DNA of 64,000 nucleotides, from the NCBI RefSeq assembly GCF_900176475.1, contig NZ_FWXX01000002.1, forward strand, positions 186,001 through 250,000, read 5' to 3'. Below, in pieces: positions 27,290 through 35,488 of the stretch (position 1 is its first letter; each line of letters opens with the position of its first letter). Both the position numbers and the translations under genes were made by a program. The DNA comes from Tropicibacter naphthalenivorans (lineage in GTDB: Bacteria > Pseudomonadota > Alphaproteobacteria > Rhodobacterales > Rhodobacteraceae). Under the pieces are notes generated by a model. The model searched no databases, was not told where the DNA came from, and worked only from the letters and a program-made list of their open reading frames with translations.

Positions 27290-27607
27290 ACCCGCATCCC
27301 GCACAGGCCCCGGCGCGCGCGTCGGGGCTACGCCCTTGAGGGCAGCCATGCGTCCCCGGCCCGTGCTGCACTGCGGCATTCCCCTGCGGCAGGGCGCATC
27401 AACTTAAATGTTATATTTCATAAGCTTAGGGTGAAATCCGCTCGAATCATCGGCGCGTTTCGAATCACCCACCCCCTGTCAACGCCCTTGAGGTAGTACG
27501 ACCTATGGCCCGTACCGCCGCCTTTCCCCCTGAGTATAGTTACCACAGGACCCCCGATTGCCATGAGACGTGGAATCGACCGGAGCCTTGTTCAAGGGAG
27601 GAGACAC
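27290..27607 (+). promoter_or_regulatory. Gene-free region carrying the xoxF promoter
   Basis: These 318 bp lack a credible gene. After the cytochrome stop there is a GC-rich hairpin (GCCCCG...CGGGGC, near 27308-27329), which may end that transcript. ACGCCCTTGAGG occurs twice (near 27330 and 27482). An AT-rich patch lies at 27405-27440. The island motif is at 27497-27508, and a -10-like TATAGT is at 27535-27540. The place expected for -35 (around 27512) has no TTGACA match, as seen at activator-dependent promoters. AGGGAGGAGACAC precedes the xoxF ATG. Confidence 0.6.
27497..27508 (+). promoter_or_regulatory. Island motif upstream of xoxF
   Basis: It reads TACGACCTATGG. It ends 26 bp before TATAGT, so it abuts the -35 position, as class II activator sites do. 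It is part of a near-palindrome, AGGTAGTACGACCT (27491-27504, six of seven pairs match). In Paracoccus and Rhodobacter, LuxR-type response regulators such as FlhR control xoxF; such a protein could bind here (inference). Confidence 0.5.
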
Positions 27608-29371
27608 ATGAACAAATTTGTCGCCGCCGTTGCCCTCAGCCTGATTGCCGCCACCGGCGCACAGGCCCAGGTCACGGAAGAAATGATCGCCAACGACGCC
27701 ACGATCACCGATCAGGTCGTGACCAACGGCATGGGCCGTCACCTTCAGCGCTACTCGCCGCTGGAGACCCTCAACAAAGACAACGTCAAGAACCTTGTCC
27801 CCGCATGGGCGTTCAGCCTTGGCGGTGAAAAGCAGCGCGGTCAGGAAACCCAGCCGCTGGTCTATGATGGCATCATGTACATCACCGGCTCGTACTCGCG
27901 CCTGTACGCCATCGACGTCGAGACCGGCAAAGAGCTGTGGCAGTACGACGCCCGCCTGCCCGAAGGCATCCTGCCCTGCTGTGACGTGATCAACCGCGGC
28001 GCGGCGCTGGCCGGCGACAAGGTGATCTTTGGCACGCTGGACGCGCGCATCGTGGCGCTGGACGCCAAGACCGGTGACGTGGTGTGGCGCGACAAGATCG
28101 CGGACTACAAGGCTGGTTACTCCTACACCGCGGCCCCGCTGGTTGTGGGTGATCTGGTTGTGACCGGCAACTCTGGCGGTGAATTCGGCATCGTCGGCGC
28201 GGTTCAGGCGCGCGACGTGAACACCGGTGATCTGGTCTGGGAACGCCCCATGATCGAAGGTCACATGGGGATGCTGAACGGCGAAGAATCCACCATGACC
28301 GGCACGCTGAACGCGACCTGGCCGGGCGACATGTGGAAGACCGGCGGCGGCGCAACCTGGCTGGGCGGCTCTTATGACGCGCGCACCGACACGCTGATCT
28401 TTGGCGCGGGCAACCCTGCTCCGTGGAACTCGTGGCTGCGTGACGCGGGCCAGAAGAACGACGGCACCGGTGACAACCTGTACGCCGCATCGCGCGTGGG
28501 CATCGACCCGGCGACCGGCGAGATCAAGTGGCACTTCCAGACCACGCCGCGCGAAGGCTGGGACTATGACGGTGTGAACGAAGTGGTCGCCTATAACGAC
28601 CGCGACGGCAACCAGCGTCTGGCAACGGCTGACCGCAACGGCTTCTTCTATGTTCTGGACGCGGCAGACGGCGGCTATGTCGGCTCTGTTCCCTTCGTCA
28701 AGGATATCTCTTGGGCGTCGGGCATCGACGAGAACGGCCGTCCGATCTTTAACGAAGAGAACCGTCCTGGGAACCCGGCGGACGCCGCTGACGGCAAGAA
28801 GGGTGAAGTGATCTTTGCATCGCCGTCCTTCCTGGGTGGTAAGAACTGGATGCCGATGGCCTTCTCGCAGAAGACCGGCAACTTCTACGTGCCGTCCAAC
28901 GAGTGGGGCATGGACATCTGGAACGAGCCTGTGACCTACAAGAAGGGCGCGGCGTACCTTGGCTCCGGCTTTACCATCAAGCCGAACTACGAAGACCATA
29001 TCGGTAGCCTCAAGGCGGTTGACCCCGACACGCTGGAAGTGAAGTGGGAAGTCAAGAACGACGCTCCGCTGTGGGGCGGCGTGATGACCACCGGCGGCGG
29101 TCTGGTGTTCTACGGCACCCCCGAGGGTGAGTTCATCGCACTGGATGACGAGACCGGCGAGAAGCTGTGGTCGTTCCAGACCGGTTCGGGCATCGTTGGC
29201 CAGCCGATCACCTGGGAGCAGAACGGCGAGCAGTATGTTTCGGTCGTGTCTGGCTGGGGCGGCGCGGTTCCGCTCTGGGGTGGTGAAGTGGCCAAGAAGG
29301 TCAACTACCTGAACCAGGGTGGTCTGGTGTGGACGTTCCGTCTGCCGAAAGAGATGGCCTCTGCCAACTGA
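27608..29371 (+). CDS. xoxF: Lanthanide-dependent PQQ methanol dehydrogenase XoxF
   Basis: 587 residues with a signal peptide ([20 protein letters not shown]). It is an eight-bladed propeller with repeated AxDxxTGxxxW motifs. The vicinal disulfide C124-C125 sits in [11 protein letters not shown] over PQQ. Metal ligands E192, N274, D319 (catalytic) and D321 are visible in GGEFG, APWN and EGWDYDG. The Asp two residues after the catalytic Asp is the lanthanide marker; calcium MxaF enzymes have Ala there. It oxidises methanol (or other short alcohols) to the aldehyde in the periplasm and reduces a cytochrome c. No mxaI small subunit and no pqqABCDE are in the window. It ends with a strong terminator. 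Confidence 0.97.
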   Translation: MNKFVAAVALSLIAATGAQAQVTEEMIANDATITDQVVTNGMGRHLQRYSPLETLNKDNVKNLVPAWAFSLGGEKQRGQETQPLVYDGIMYITGSYSRLYAIDVETGKELWQYDARLPEGILPCCDVINRGAALAGDKVIFGTLDARIVALDAKTGDVVWRDKIADYKAGYSYTAAPLVVGDLVVTGNSGGEFGIVGAVQARDVNTGDLVWERPMIEGHMGMLNGEESTMTGTLNATWPGDMWKTGGGATWLGGSYDARTDTLIFGAGNPAPWNSWLRDAGQKNDGTGDNLYAASRVGIDPATGEIKWHFQTTPREGWDYDGVNEVVAYNDRDGNQRLATADRNGFFYVLDAADGGYVGSVPFVKDISWASGIDENGRPIFNEENRPGNPADAADGKKGEVIFASPSFLGGKNWMPMAFSQKTGNFYVPSNEWGMDIWNEPVTYKKGAAYLGSGFTIKPNYEDHIGSLKAVDPDTLEVKWEVKNDAPLWGGVMTTGGGLVFYGTPEGEFIALDDETGEKLWSFQTGSGIVGQPITWEQNGEQYVSVVSGWGGAVPLWGGEVAKKVNYLNQGGLVWTFRLPKEMASAN

Positions 29372-29396
29372 TCTTTTGATCTGATTGCGAATTGGG

Positions 29397-29427
29397 AAAC
29401 GCCCGGGGTTTGGACCTCGGGCGTTTT
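29397..29427 (+). terminator. xoxF terminator
   Basis: AAACGCCCG and CGGGCGTTTT pair around a loop that contains a further GG/CC pair. The stem runs into TTTTCTTTT. It lies 25 bp after the xoxF stop. Confidence 0.88.
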
Positions 29428-29491
29428 CTTTTGGTCTGGCGGGGGTTGTGGGCGCTGGCCCCGTCACACCGAAGGTGGGCCATTTTGATGT

Positions 29492-29557
29492 GGAGGGGGG
29501 CGCTGCCCCCCAATGCCCTTCAGGCATTCCCCCCCGGGATATTTTGAAAGAGAAGAA
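29492..29557 (-). repeat. Dispersed intergenic repeat, copy 3 (inverted)
   Basis: On the minus strand, CTTCTTCTCTTT, CA, AAATATCC is followed by CGGGGGGG, a hairpin AATGCC...GGCATT, and a second hairpin GGGGGGC-GCT-GCCCCCC. It lies just after the DUF853 stop in the direction of that gene. The arrangement is the same as copies 2 and 4, with one extra hairpin. Confidence 0.8.
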
Positions 29558-29576
29558 GCGGCAGGGGTTTTGGCCT

Positions 29577-31118
29577 TTAGCGAGCTTTGAAAAGGCCGCC
29601 GAGGATGCCACGGACAATGCGGCGGCCGGTGGTGCCGGTGAGTTCCTTGACCACCATGTCCCCCATCTTTTCGCCGAAGGATTTTTCGCGTCGCACCGGG
29701 CGCGAGGTCGAGCGCGTGACGCGGCTGCCAGAGTAGCGGCGGGCCGATTGGTATTCGCGCTGGGAGGTTTCCATCTCTTCTTCCTGTGCTTCGGCTTCGG
29801 CGGCGGCCTTGGCGGCGGCTTCGGCGCGGGCGGTCAGGATTTCATGGGCCGAGTGGCGATCCACCGGCGTGGTGTATTTGCTGCCAAGGTCAGAGAGCTC
29901 GATGGTTTCCGCGCGCTCGAGCTTGGTGATCGGCCCCAGCTGAGAGCTGGGCGGGCGGATCAGGGTGCGTTCGACAATGCCCGGCACGCCTTTTTTCTGC
30001 AGCATCGAGGTGACCGCCTCGCCGACGCCAACCTCGCGGATGGCGGTTTCCGTGTCGAAGGCAGGGTTTTCGCGGTAGGTCTCGGCGGCCATGCGCAGCG
30101 CCTTTTTATCGCGGGCGGTGAAGGCGCGCAGGGCGTGTTGGACGCGGTTGCCGAGCTGGCCAAGGATGTCCTCGGGGATGTCGTCGGGGCTTTGGGTGAT
30201 GAAATAAACGCCGACGCCCTTGGACCGGATCAGGCGGGCGACCTGTTCGACCTTGTCCACCAACGCCTTTGGGGCGCCATCAAACAGCAGATGCGCCTCG
30301 TCAAAGAAAAAGACCAGCTTGGGCTTGTCGGGGTCGCCCACCTCGGGGAGGTCTTCGAAGAGTTCGGAGAGCAGCCACAGCAGGAACGTCGAATAAAGGC
30401 GCGGCGATTGCATCAGCTGGTCGGCGGCAAGCACATTTACTTGCCCGCGTCCATCCTGGCCGACGCGCATCAAATCACGCAGGTCCAGCGCCGGTTCGCC
30501 AAAGAAACTGGTGCCGCCCTGGTTTTCCAGCACGAGCAGCCGGCGCTGGATCGCGCCTATGGAGGAGGTCGAGATATTGCCGTAGCGCAGTTGCAGATCG
30601 CCGCGGTTCTCGCCGATCCAGACCAGCATGGCGCGCAAATCATCGAGGTCGAGCAGGGCCAGACCTTCTTCGTCGGCGACGCGGAAGGCGATGTTGAGGA
30701 TGCCCTCTTGGGCTTCGGACAGCTCCAGCAGACGCGAGAGCAGCAGCGGGCCCATCTCGGCGATGGTGGTGCGGACCGGGTGGCCTTGCTGGCCGAAAAG
30801 ATCCCAGAAGGTGACCGGAAAGGCGTCATAGGCAAAGTCGTCAAAGCCGATCGTCGCGTTGCGCTCCATGAAGGGCGCGTGCAGCTTGCCGGTTTCGGAC
30901 CCGGCGACGGCGAGGCCGGACAGGTCCCCTTTGACGTCGGCCATAAAGACCGGAACCCCGGCAGCGGAAAACCCTTCGGCGAGGATTTGTAGCGTCACCG
31001 TCTTGCCCGTGCCGGTGGCCCCGGCGATCAGCCCGTGGCGGTTGGCATATTTGAGCGACAGGAACTGCTTTTCGCCGTAGTCCTTGCCGCCGCCGCCTAC
31101 GAAAATGCCGTTAGTCAT
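29577..31118 (-). CDS. HerA-like/DUF853 P-loop ATPase
   Basis: 513 residues from the ATG at 31118 ([20 protein letters not shown]), with AAGGAGAG upstream. Walker A is GATGTGKT, Walker [13 protein letters not shown], followed by [38 protein letters not shown], the hallmark of the YjgR/DUF853 family related to HerA/FtsK-type helicases. The C-terminal 100 residues are an Ala/Glu-rich coiled coil and a basic tail ([20 protein letters not shown]). A DNA-translocase role is likely from the fold, but its process in the cell is not established. It is divergent from the putative small RNAs. Confidence 0.92.
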   Translation of the reverse strand: MTNGIFVGGGGKDYGEKQFLSLKYANRHGLIAGATGTGKTVTLQILAEGFSAAGVPVFMADVKGDLSGLAVAGSETGKLHAPFMERNATIGFDDFAYDAFPVTFWDLFGQQGHPVRTTIAEMGPLLLSRLLELSEAQEGILNIAFRVADEEGLALLDLDDLRAMLVWIGENRGDLQLRYGNISTSSIGAIQRRLLVLENQGGTSFFGEPALDLRDLMRVGQDGRGQVNVLAADQLMQSPRLYSTFLLWLLSELFEDLPEVGDPDKPKLVFFFDEAHLLFDGAPKALVDKVEQVARLIRSKGVGVYFITQSPDDIPEDILGQLGNRVQHALRAFTARDKKALRMAAETYRENPAFDTETAIREVGVGEAVTSMLQKKGVPGIVERTLIRPPSSQLGPITKLERAETIELSDLGSKYTTPVDRHSAHEILTARAEAAAKAAAEAEAQEEEMETSQREYQSARRYSGSRVTRSTSRPVRREKSFGEKMGDMVVKELTGTTGRRIVRGILGGLFKAR

Positions 31119-31194
31119 TAAAACTCTCCTTAACCGTTGGCAGCGAACATACATCCTTAACCAATTGGTGCCAGAGTGTTTCGAGTTCGGGGCG

Positions 31195-31266
31195 ACATGT
31201 CCTCTCCTGCCCTGGACTGACTTCCTCCCTGTCAGACTGGCCGCGCCTTCGGGCGCGGCTTTTTTT
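31195..31266 (+). ncRNA. Putative small RNA 1 with a CCUCCC loop and terminator
   Basis: The stem CTGAC/GTCAG (31216-31220 and 31231-31235) holds the loop TTCCTCCCT, an anti-Shine-Dalgarno motif. It is followed by a textbook terminator, GCCGCGCC-TTCG-GGCGCGGC with seven T (31240-31266). Upstream lies another C-rich stretch, GTCCTCTCCTGCCC. CCUCC-loop small RNAs are known in alphaproteobacteria (CcsR in Rhodobacter; the ar14/cuckoo type in rhizobia). No ORF reads into this terminator, which is why a non-coding transcript is proposed. The 5' end is a guess; no clear promoter was found. Confidence 0.55.
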
Positions 31267-31317
31267 CATGGCGTTTGGGGATTTTCAGGGAAGGGAAATA
31301 AATTGCGAAAAAGCCTG

Positions 31318-31346
31318 TTGACCCCGGTCAAAGACTTTCGTAGCGT
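31318..31346 (+). promoter_or_regulatory. Sigma-70-type promoter for putative small RNA 2
   Basis: TTGACC (31318-31323), 17 bp, then TAGCGT (31341-31346). A start near 31353 would yield a transcript of about 60 nt ending at the terminator at 31390-31413. Confidence 0.6.
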
Positions 31347-31352
31347 CCCCTC

Positions 31353-31413
31353 AATGACAAAGTCGGCCAGTCCGACAGGGAGTGAAATGAAAAGGGGCCG
31401 TCCGGCCCCTTTT
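31353..31413 (+). ncRNA. Putative small RNA 2, complementary to small RNA 1
   Basis: It contains a small stem GTCGG-CCAGT-CCGAC (31362-31376), a purine-rich AGGGAG segment, then the terminator AAAAGGGGCC-GTCC-GGCCCCTTTT (31390-31413). Bases 31364-31382 are the reverse complement of 31224-31242 in RNA 1 except for one position, and the AGGGAG segment faces the CCUCCC loop of RNA 1. It could sequester RNA 1. No ORF of note lies here, and the next gene, ialB, begins at 31550. Confidence 0.55.
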
Positions 31414-31549
31414 CTTTTGTTTCCAAAGGTTAAGCATGATCCGGCGGCATTCCGCGCGCGCCCCGAAGGTCATGTATTTCCTGCCTGACACCGCCCCTGA
31501 GGCGTGTTAATCGACTGTTCAGCAATTATACGGATTTCAGAGGACCTCC

Positions 31550-32182
31550 ATGAAACAACCGCTTCTTTCGCTCGCTCTTGTTGCAGCGCTGGCTGCTGGC
31601 CCCGCTCTGGCGCAGGATGCGACCCCGGCCCCCGAATCCGACGCGCCCGCCCCGGCGGCGAACACCAACATTGGCGGCGCTCTGGATCTGGGCGAAGACG
31701 CAAATGCCGCACCGGCCGGCGCTCCGCAGGCACCGCGCACCTACGTCAAAGAGAAATTCGGCGACTGGAATCTGCAATGTCTGGAAGTGGCGGACGCCGA
31801 TGACGTCTGCCAGATGTACCAGCTGCTGAAGGACGCGACCGGCAACCCGGTGGCCGAGGCGAGCATCTTCAAGTTGGCGAACGGCGGTCAGGCCGTGGCG
31901 GGCGGCACCTTTGTTGTGCCGCTGGAAACGCTGCTGTCGCAAAAGCTGACCATCACCGTCGATGGCGGGGCTGCGCGCCGCTATGACTACAGCTTCTGTG
32001 CGCCGGTGGGCTGCTACGCGCGCGTTGGCTTTGTCGCCGAGGACATCGCCCGCTTCAAGGCCGGGGCCAAGGCCAAGGTGACCATCGTGCCGGCGCTGGC
32101 CCCCGATCAAAAGGTCGAGGTCGAAATGTCGCTGACCGGCTTTACTGCCGCGTATGATCAGGCGTCCTCGCTGAACCAGTAA
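31550..32182 (+). CDS. Invasion-associated locus B (IalB) family protein
   Basis: 210 residues with a signal peptide (MKQPLLSLALVAALAAGPALA). A low-complexity Ala/Pro/Asp linker (to about residue 60) precedes the IalB domain: YVKEKFGDWNLQCLEVADADDVCQMYQLL, VPLETLLSQKLTITVDGG and the CAPVGCYARVGF motif. Four conserved cysteines suggest two disulfides. IalB proteins are periplasmic; the name comes from Bartonella, but the family is common in free-living alphaproteobacteria with no invasive role. AGAGGAC precedes the ATG and a terminator follows. TTATAC near 31526 may be its -10. Confidence 0.92.
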   Translation: MKQPLLSLALVAALAAGPALAQDATPAPESDAPAPAANTNIGGALDLGEDANAAPAGAPQAPRTYVKEKFGDWNLQCLEVADADDVCQMYQLLKDATGNPVAEASIFKLANGGQAVAGGTFVVPLETLLSQKLTITVDGGAARRYDYSFCAPVGCYARVGFVAEDIARFKAGAKAKVTIVPALAPDQKVEVEMSLTGFTAAYDQASSLNQ

Positions 32183-32206
32183 TCGGTTCGCCCGGACAAA
32201 GAAAAA

Positions 32207-32240
32207 GGCGCGCGGCCCGTATGGATCGCGCGCCTTTTTT
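32207..32240. terminator. Bidirectional terminator between ialB and DUF808 gene
   Basis: GGCGCGCG (32207-32214) pairs with CGCGCGCC (32227-32234). It is flanked by five A on the left and six T on the right, so it works for both convergent genes. Confidence 0.9.
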
Positions 32241-32252
32241 GTGTGCAGCGGT

Positions 32253-33221
32253 TTAGTGCGCCTCGGCCTTACCGCCGAACAGCGCGCCATAGATCGGGGC
32301 GATGATCTTGGTCGCGATGGGGATCAGGATCAGCCCGACGATAAAGCCCAGCACAAAGTCCATCGCGGCAACCGCCGCCCAGTTGGCAAAGCCTTCGCCG
32401 CCGGTCCAGCCTTTGGCGAGATCCTTGATGGTGTCTTCGGGCATGTGCCAGCCCATCTGGTGCAGGCTATGCACGATGATCGAGCCGCCCACCCAAAGCA
32501 TCGCCGCCGTGCCAACGACGGTCAGCGCCTTGAGGAACCACGGCATGAACTTGACGATGCCCTGCCCCAGCGCGCGCGTAGCGCCCAGCTTGCCGCGCAG
32601 GCTCATCCACAGGCCCAGATCGTCCATTTTAACGATGATCGCCACAACGCCGTAGACCATGATCGTGATCAGGATCCCCACCAGCGCCAGCACCACCGCC
32701 TTGAACACAAAGGAGGCGTCGGCGTCGATGGTCGACAGGCTCAGCACCATGATCTCGGCCGAGAGGATAAAGTCGGTCTTGATCGCGCCCTTGACCTTTT
32801 GTTCCTCGAGGTGGGCGGGATCGCCAATGTCGTGGCTGCCATCCGGGCCGCCAGAGTGGTCGTCATGGGGCATCAGCACATGCACGATCTTTTCCGCGCC
32901 CTCAAAGCACAGGTAAGACCCGCCAAGGATCAACAAGGGCGGGATCATCCACGGCGCAAAGACCGACAACAGCAGCGCGATGGGCAGCAGGAACACCAGC
33001 TTGTTCACAAAAGACCCGCGCGCGATCCGCCAGATGATCGGCAATTCGCGCGAGGCGTCAAAGCCGGTCACGTATTTCGGGGTCACCGCCGCATCGTCGA
33101 TCAACACGCCCGCCGCCTTGGTGCTGGCCTTGGCGGCCGCTGCGGATACATCGTCCACCGACGCCGCCGCCACCTTGGCGATGCCCGCCACGTCATCGAG
33201 TAGTGCCAAAAGGCCGCTCAT
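32253..33221 (-). CDS. DUF808 (YedI-type) inner-membrane protein
   Basis: 322 residues from MSGLLALLDDVAGIAKVAAASVDDVSAAAAKA, the diagnostic DUF808 N terminus. It continues with KAAGVLIDDAAVTPKYVTGFDASRELPIIWRIARGSFVNK and about seven membrane helices. AGGAGTATCCGGA precedes the ATG at 33221; an upstream start at 33248 is less likely. The family is widespread and has no established function. It is convergent with ialB and divergent from gap. Confidence 0.92.
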   Translation of the reverse strand: MSGLLALLDDVAGIAKVAAASVDDVSAAAAKASTKAAGVLIDDAAVTPKYVTGFDASRELPIIWRIARGSFVNKLVFLLPIALLLSVFAPWMIPPLLILGGSYLCFEGAEKIVHVLMPHDDHSGGPDGSHDIGDPAHLEEQKVKGAIKTDFILSAEIMVLSLSTIDADASFVFKAVVLALVGILITIMVYGVVAIIVKMDDLGLWMSLRGKLGATRALGQGIVKFMPWFLKALTVVGTAAMLWVGGSIIVHSLHQMGWHMPEDTIKDLAKGWTGGEGFANWAAVAAMDFVLGFIVGLILIPIATKIIAPIYGALFGGKAEAH

Positions 33222-33367
33222 TCCGGATACTCCTATACTGTTGCGCATACCCTAATGCGCCCACGCCCAAGCGCAAGCGGGACAAATTCGCTGATTCTTC
33301 CCCTGCCCGCCTCGTTAACCATTTCTGGGCAACCTCTTAACCAACGTTACCGCAAACGCACAGTCAT

Positions 33368-33423
33368 CGTTAGCGATACCACGCATGATAGCGCTGCTGG
33401 TAGCGATAGGTTTACCGCTAACA
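33368..33423. promoter_or_regulatory. Cluster of LacI-type operators upstream of gap
   Basis: Four related near-palindromes centre on TAGCG: CGTTAGCGATACCA (33368-33381), TGATAGCGCTGCTG (33386-33399), TGGTAGCGATAGGT (33398-33411) and, inverted, GTTTACCGCTAACA (33410-33423). They fit the TGxTAxCGxTAxCA shape of LacI-family sites. In Rhodobacter the LacI regulator CceR controls glycolytic and gluconeogenic genes, so it is the best guess. The rest of 33222-33509 holds no gene. Confidence 0.6.
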
Positions 33424-33509
33424 TACTGACAAAAAACGCCTTTTAGGCTATGCAGGTGCAGCATACCGCCCTATATCACCCCCTAACAAATAGTTTAGGA
33501 GACCGCCCC

Positions 33510-34514
33510 ATGACCGTCACTGTCGGGATCAACGGATTTGGCCGCATTGGCCGCTCCACCCTTGCCCATATCGCCGAAAGCGCGCGCAACGACGTACAGG
33601 TCGTCAAGATCAACGCCCCCGGCCCGATCGAGACCCACGCCCACCTGCTGCGCTATGACAGCGTTCATGGCCGCTTTCCCGGCAATGTCACCGTCAAGGG
33701 CCAGTCCATGGACCTGGGCCGTGGCCCGATTGACGTGATGTCGTCCTATGACATGAACGAGCTCGACTGGGGCGGCTGCGACGTTGTGCTGGAATGCACC
33801 GGCAACTTCAACGACGGCGACAAGGCGAACACCCACATGGCGCGCGGCGCGAAATCGGTGCTGATCTCGGCCCCCGCCAAGAACGTGCAAAAGACCATCG
33901 TCTACGGCGTGAACCACCGCGACCTTGAAAAGGGCGATGTGATGATCTCGAACGGGTCGTGCACCACCAACTGCCTCGCGCCGCTGGCCAAGGTGCTGGA
34001 CGAGGCGATCGGCATCGACTCTGGCATCATGACCACGATCCACAGCTACACCGGTGACCAGCCGACGCTGGACCGCCGCCACAAAGACCTCTACCGCGCC
34101 CGCGCCGCTGCCATGGCGATGATCCCGACCTCGACCGGCGCGGCCAAGGCTCTGGGCGAAGTGCTCCCGAACCTCAAGGGCAAGCTTGACGGCACCTCGA
34201 TGCGCGTGCCCACGCCGAACGTCTCGGCCGTGGACCTGACCTTTGTCGCGAAAAAGGACGTCACCGTCGCCGACGTGAACGAAGTGGTCGCCGAAGCCGC
34301 CGCGGGCCGCATGGGCATGGTGCTGTCCTACGACCCCGAGCCCAAGGTCTCGATCGACTTCAACCACACCACGCATTCGTCGATCTTTGCCCCCGACCAG
34401 ACCAAGGTCACTGGCACCCGTCTGGTGCGCGTGCTGGCATGGTACGACAACGAATGGGGCTTCTCGGCGCGGATGGCCGATGTGGCCGGCGCCATGGGCC
34501 GCCTGCTGCACTAA
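33510..34514 (+). CDS. gap: Glyceraldehyde-3-phosphate dehydrogenase, type I
   Basis: 334 residues. The Rossmann motif is GINGFGRIGRS (6-16), the catalytic Cys C151 lies in SNGSCTTNC, and WYDNEWGFS is near the C terminus. It catalyses oxidative phosphorylation of GAP, or the reverse in gluconeogenesis. The NAD-ribose-binding Asp that usually follows VAIN is replaced: the segment reads KINAPGPIETHAHLLRYDS. This may relax preference toward NADP. TTAGGAGA precedes the ATG at 33510. It is monocistronic, with its own operators and terminator. Confidence 0.96.
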   Translation: MTVTVGINGFGRIGRSTLAHIAESARNDVQVVKINAPGPIETHAHLLRYDSVHGRFPGNVTVKGQSMDLGRGPIDVMSSYDMNELDWGGCDVVLECTGNFNDGDKANTHMARGAKSVLISAPAKNVQKTIVYGVNHRDLEKGDVMISNGSCTTNCLAPLAKVLDEAIGIDSGIMTTIHSYTGDQPTLDRRHKDLYRARAAAMAMIPTSTGAAKALGEVLPNLKGKLDGTSMRVPTPNVSAVDLTFVAKKDVTVADVNEVVAEAAAGRMGMVLSYDPEPKVSIDFNHTTHSSIFAPDQTKVTGTRLVRVLAWYDNEWGFSARMADVAGAMGRLLH

Positions 34515-34534
34515 GCCCTTACGGTTTCAAACGA

Positions 34535-34569
34535 AACGCCGCTGCGCCCCATGGCTCGGCGGCGTTTTT
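34535..34569 (+). terminator. gap terminator
   Basis: AACGCCGC (34535-34542) pairs with GCGGCGTT (34559-34566), running into TTTTT. The downstream gene is convergent and ends at 34575. Confidence 0.85.
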
Positions 34570-34574
34570 GTATT

Positions 34575-35333
34575 CTACAGCAGCGCGTCCCACAGCAGCT
34601 TGACGGCAATCCCGCCCAGCAGCGCAAGGATCACCCGGTCAAAGGTCTGCGGCGCGATGCGACGCGCCAACCACGCCCCGAGCGGCATCGCCCCCACCAA
34701 GGGCACTAGCGCCGCCGCACTGCCAATCCCCCGCTCCACCGTCAACAACCCGTACCACGCCATGGACGGGATCTGCACCACGGTCATGCTGAGGAAAAAC
34801 AAAGAGATCACCGCAACGAACACCGCCCGCTCCAGCCGCATCGCGTTCAAAAAGGTGATCGACACGGGCGCGCTGACCCCGGTTGCGCCCTGCAAAATCC
34901 CGGCCACGACCCCGGCGGGCAAGGCCAGCTTGCGCCCCAGCGCCATGCCCAAGCCCCAGTCAGGCCGCAACAGCCGGAACCCGATATAGGCCAGCACCAC
35001 CGCCGCCACCATCATCAGCAATAAGCGCGGCGCCACATGCGCAAGCATCACCGTCCCAAGCAAAGCGCCCACAAAGCCCCCCCCGGCAAAGGCCCAAGCC
35101 ATCGCCCCCGCAGGCAAATGCGCCCGAAACTTCCAACTCTGGATCAGGTTGGTGGCAAAGTTCGGCAGCACCATCACCGCCACCGCCGTCGGCACATCGT
35201 AATAGATCGCAATGACCGGCACCGCAATCACCGGCGCGCCCGCCCCCGTGGCCCCCTTGAGGATTCCGCCCAGCACCAAGGCCAAGCTGACCCAAACCAA
35301 ACCGACCCACGCGCCATCCACCAACACTTCCAT
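34575..35333 (-). CDS. TauE/SafE family permease
   Basis: 252 residues from the ATG at 35333, with GGGGGCGG upstream; a start ten codons earlier is possible. About eight membrane helices, with the paired glycine-rich motifs of the family: LGGILKGATGAGAPVIAVPV in the first half and GVVAGILQGATGVSAPVSITF in the second. TauE/SafE proteins export sulfite, sulfoacetate or related anions, often after sulfonate degradation. The substrate here cannot be told from the sequence and no sulfonate genes are adjacent. Confidence 0.9.
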   Translation of the reverse strand: MEVLVDGAWVGLVWVSLALVLGGILKGATGAGAPVIAVPVIAIYYDVPTAVAVMVLPNFATNLIQSWKFRAHLPAGAMAWAFAGGGFVGALLGTVMLAHVAPRLLLMMVAAVVLAYIGFRLLRPDWGLGMALGRKLALPAGVVAGILQGATGVSAPVSITFLNAMRLERAVFVAVISLFFLSMTVVQIPSMAWYGLLTVERGIGSAAALVPLVGAMPLGAWLARRIAPQTFDRVILALLGGIAVKLLWDALL

Positions 35334-35412
35334 CAACCGCCCCCTGCTGCGCCGCGCAGACAACAGCGAAAAGGGCGCGGAAACAACCCCACGCCCCGGA
35401 ATTCTACCCTGT

Positions 35413-35462
35413 CTTCTTCTCTTTACAAATATCCCGGGGAGCGCGAGGGGCTGGCCCCTCGC
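35413..35462 (+). repeat. Dispersed intergenic repeat, copy 4
   Basis: The core CTTCTTCTCTTT, AC, AAATATCC is followed by CGGGGAG and the hairpin GCGAGGGG-CTGG-CCCCTCGC. It is almost identical to copy 2 at 21315 over the core and nearby bases. It lies between two minus-strand genes and so is not tied to a plus-strand gene end. Confidence 0.8.
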
Positions 35463-35488
35463 ATCCTCACCTATCCACAGGCCCTAAC

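Noticed and set aside
27503-29617. Minus-strand open frame of 704 codons
   Set aside because: Antisense shadow of xoxF; no start context or recognisable domain.
32253-33248. Start of the DUF808 gene at 33248
   Set aside because: The ATG at 33221 has AGGAG at correct spacing and begins the conserved family N terminus.
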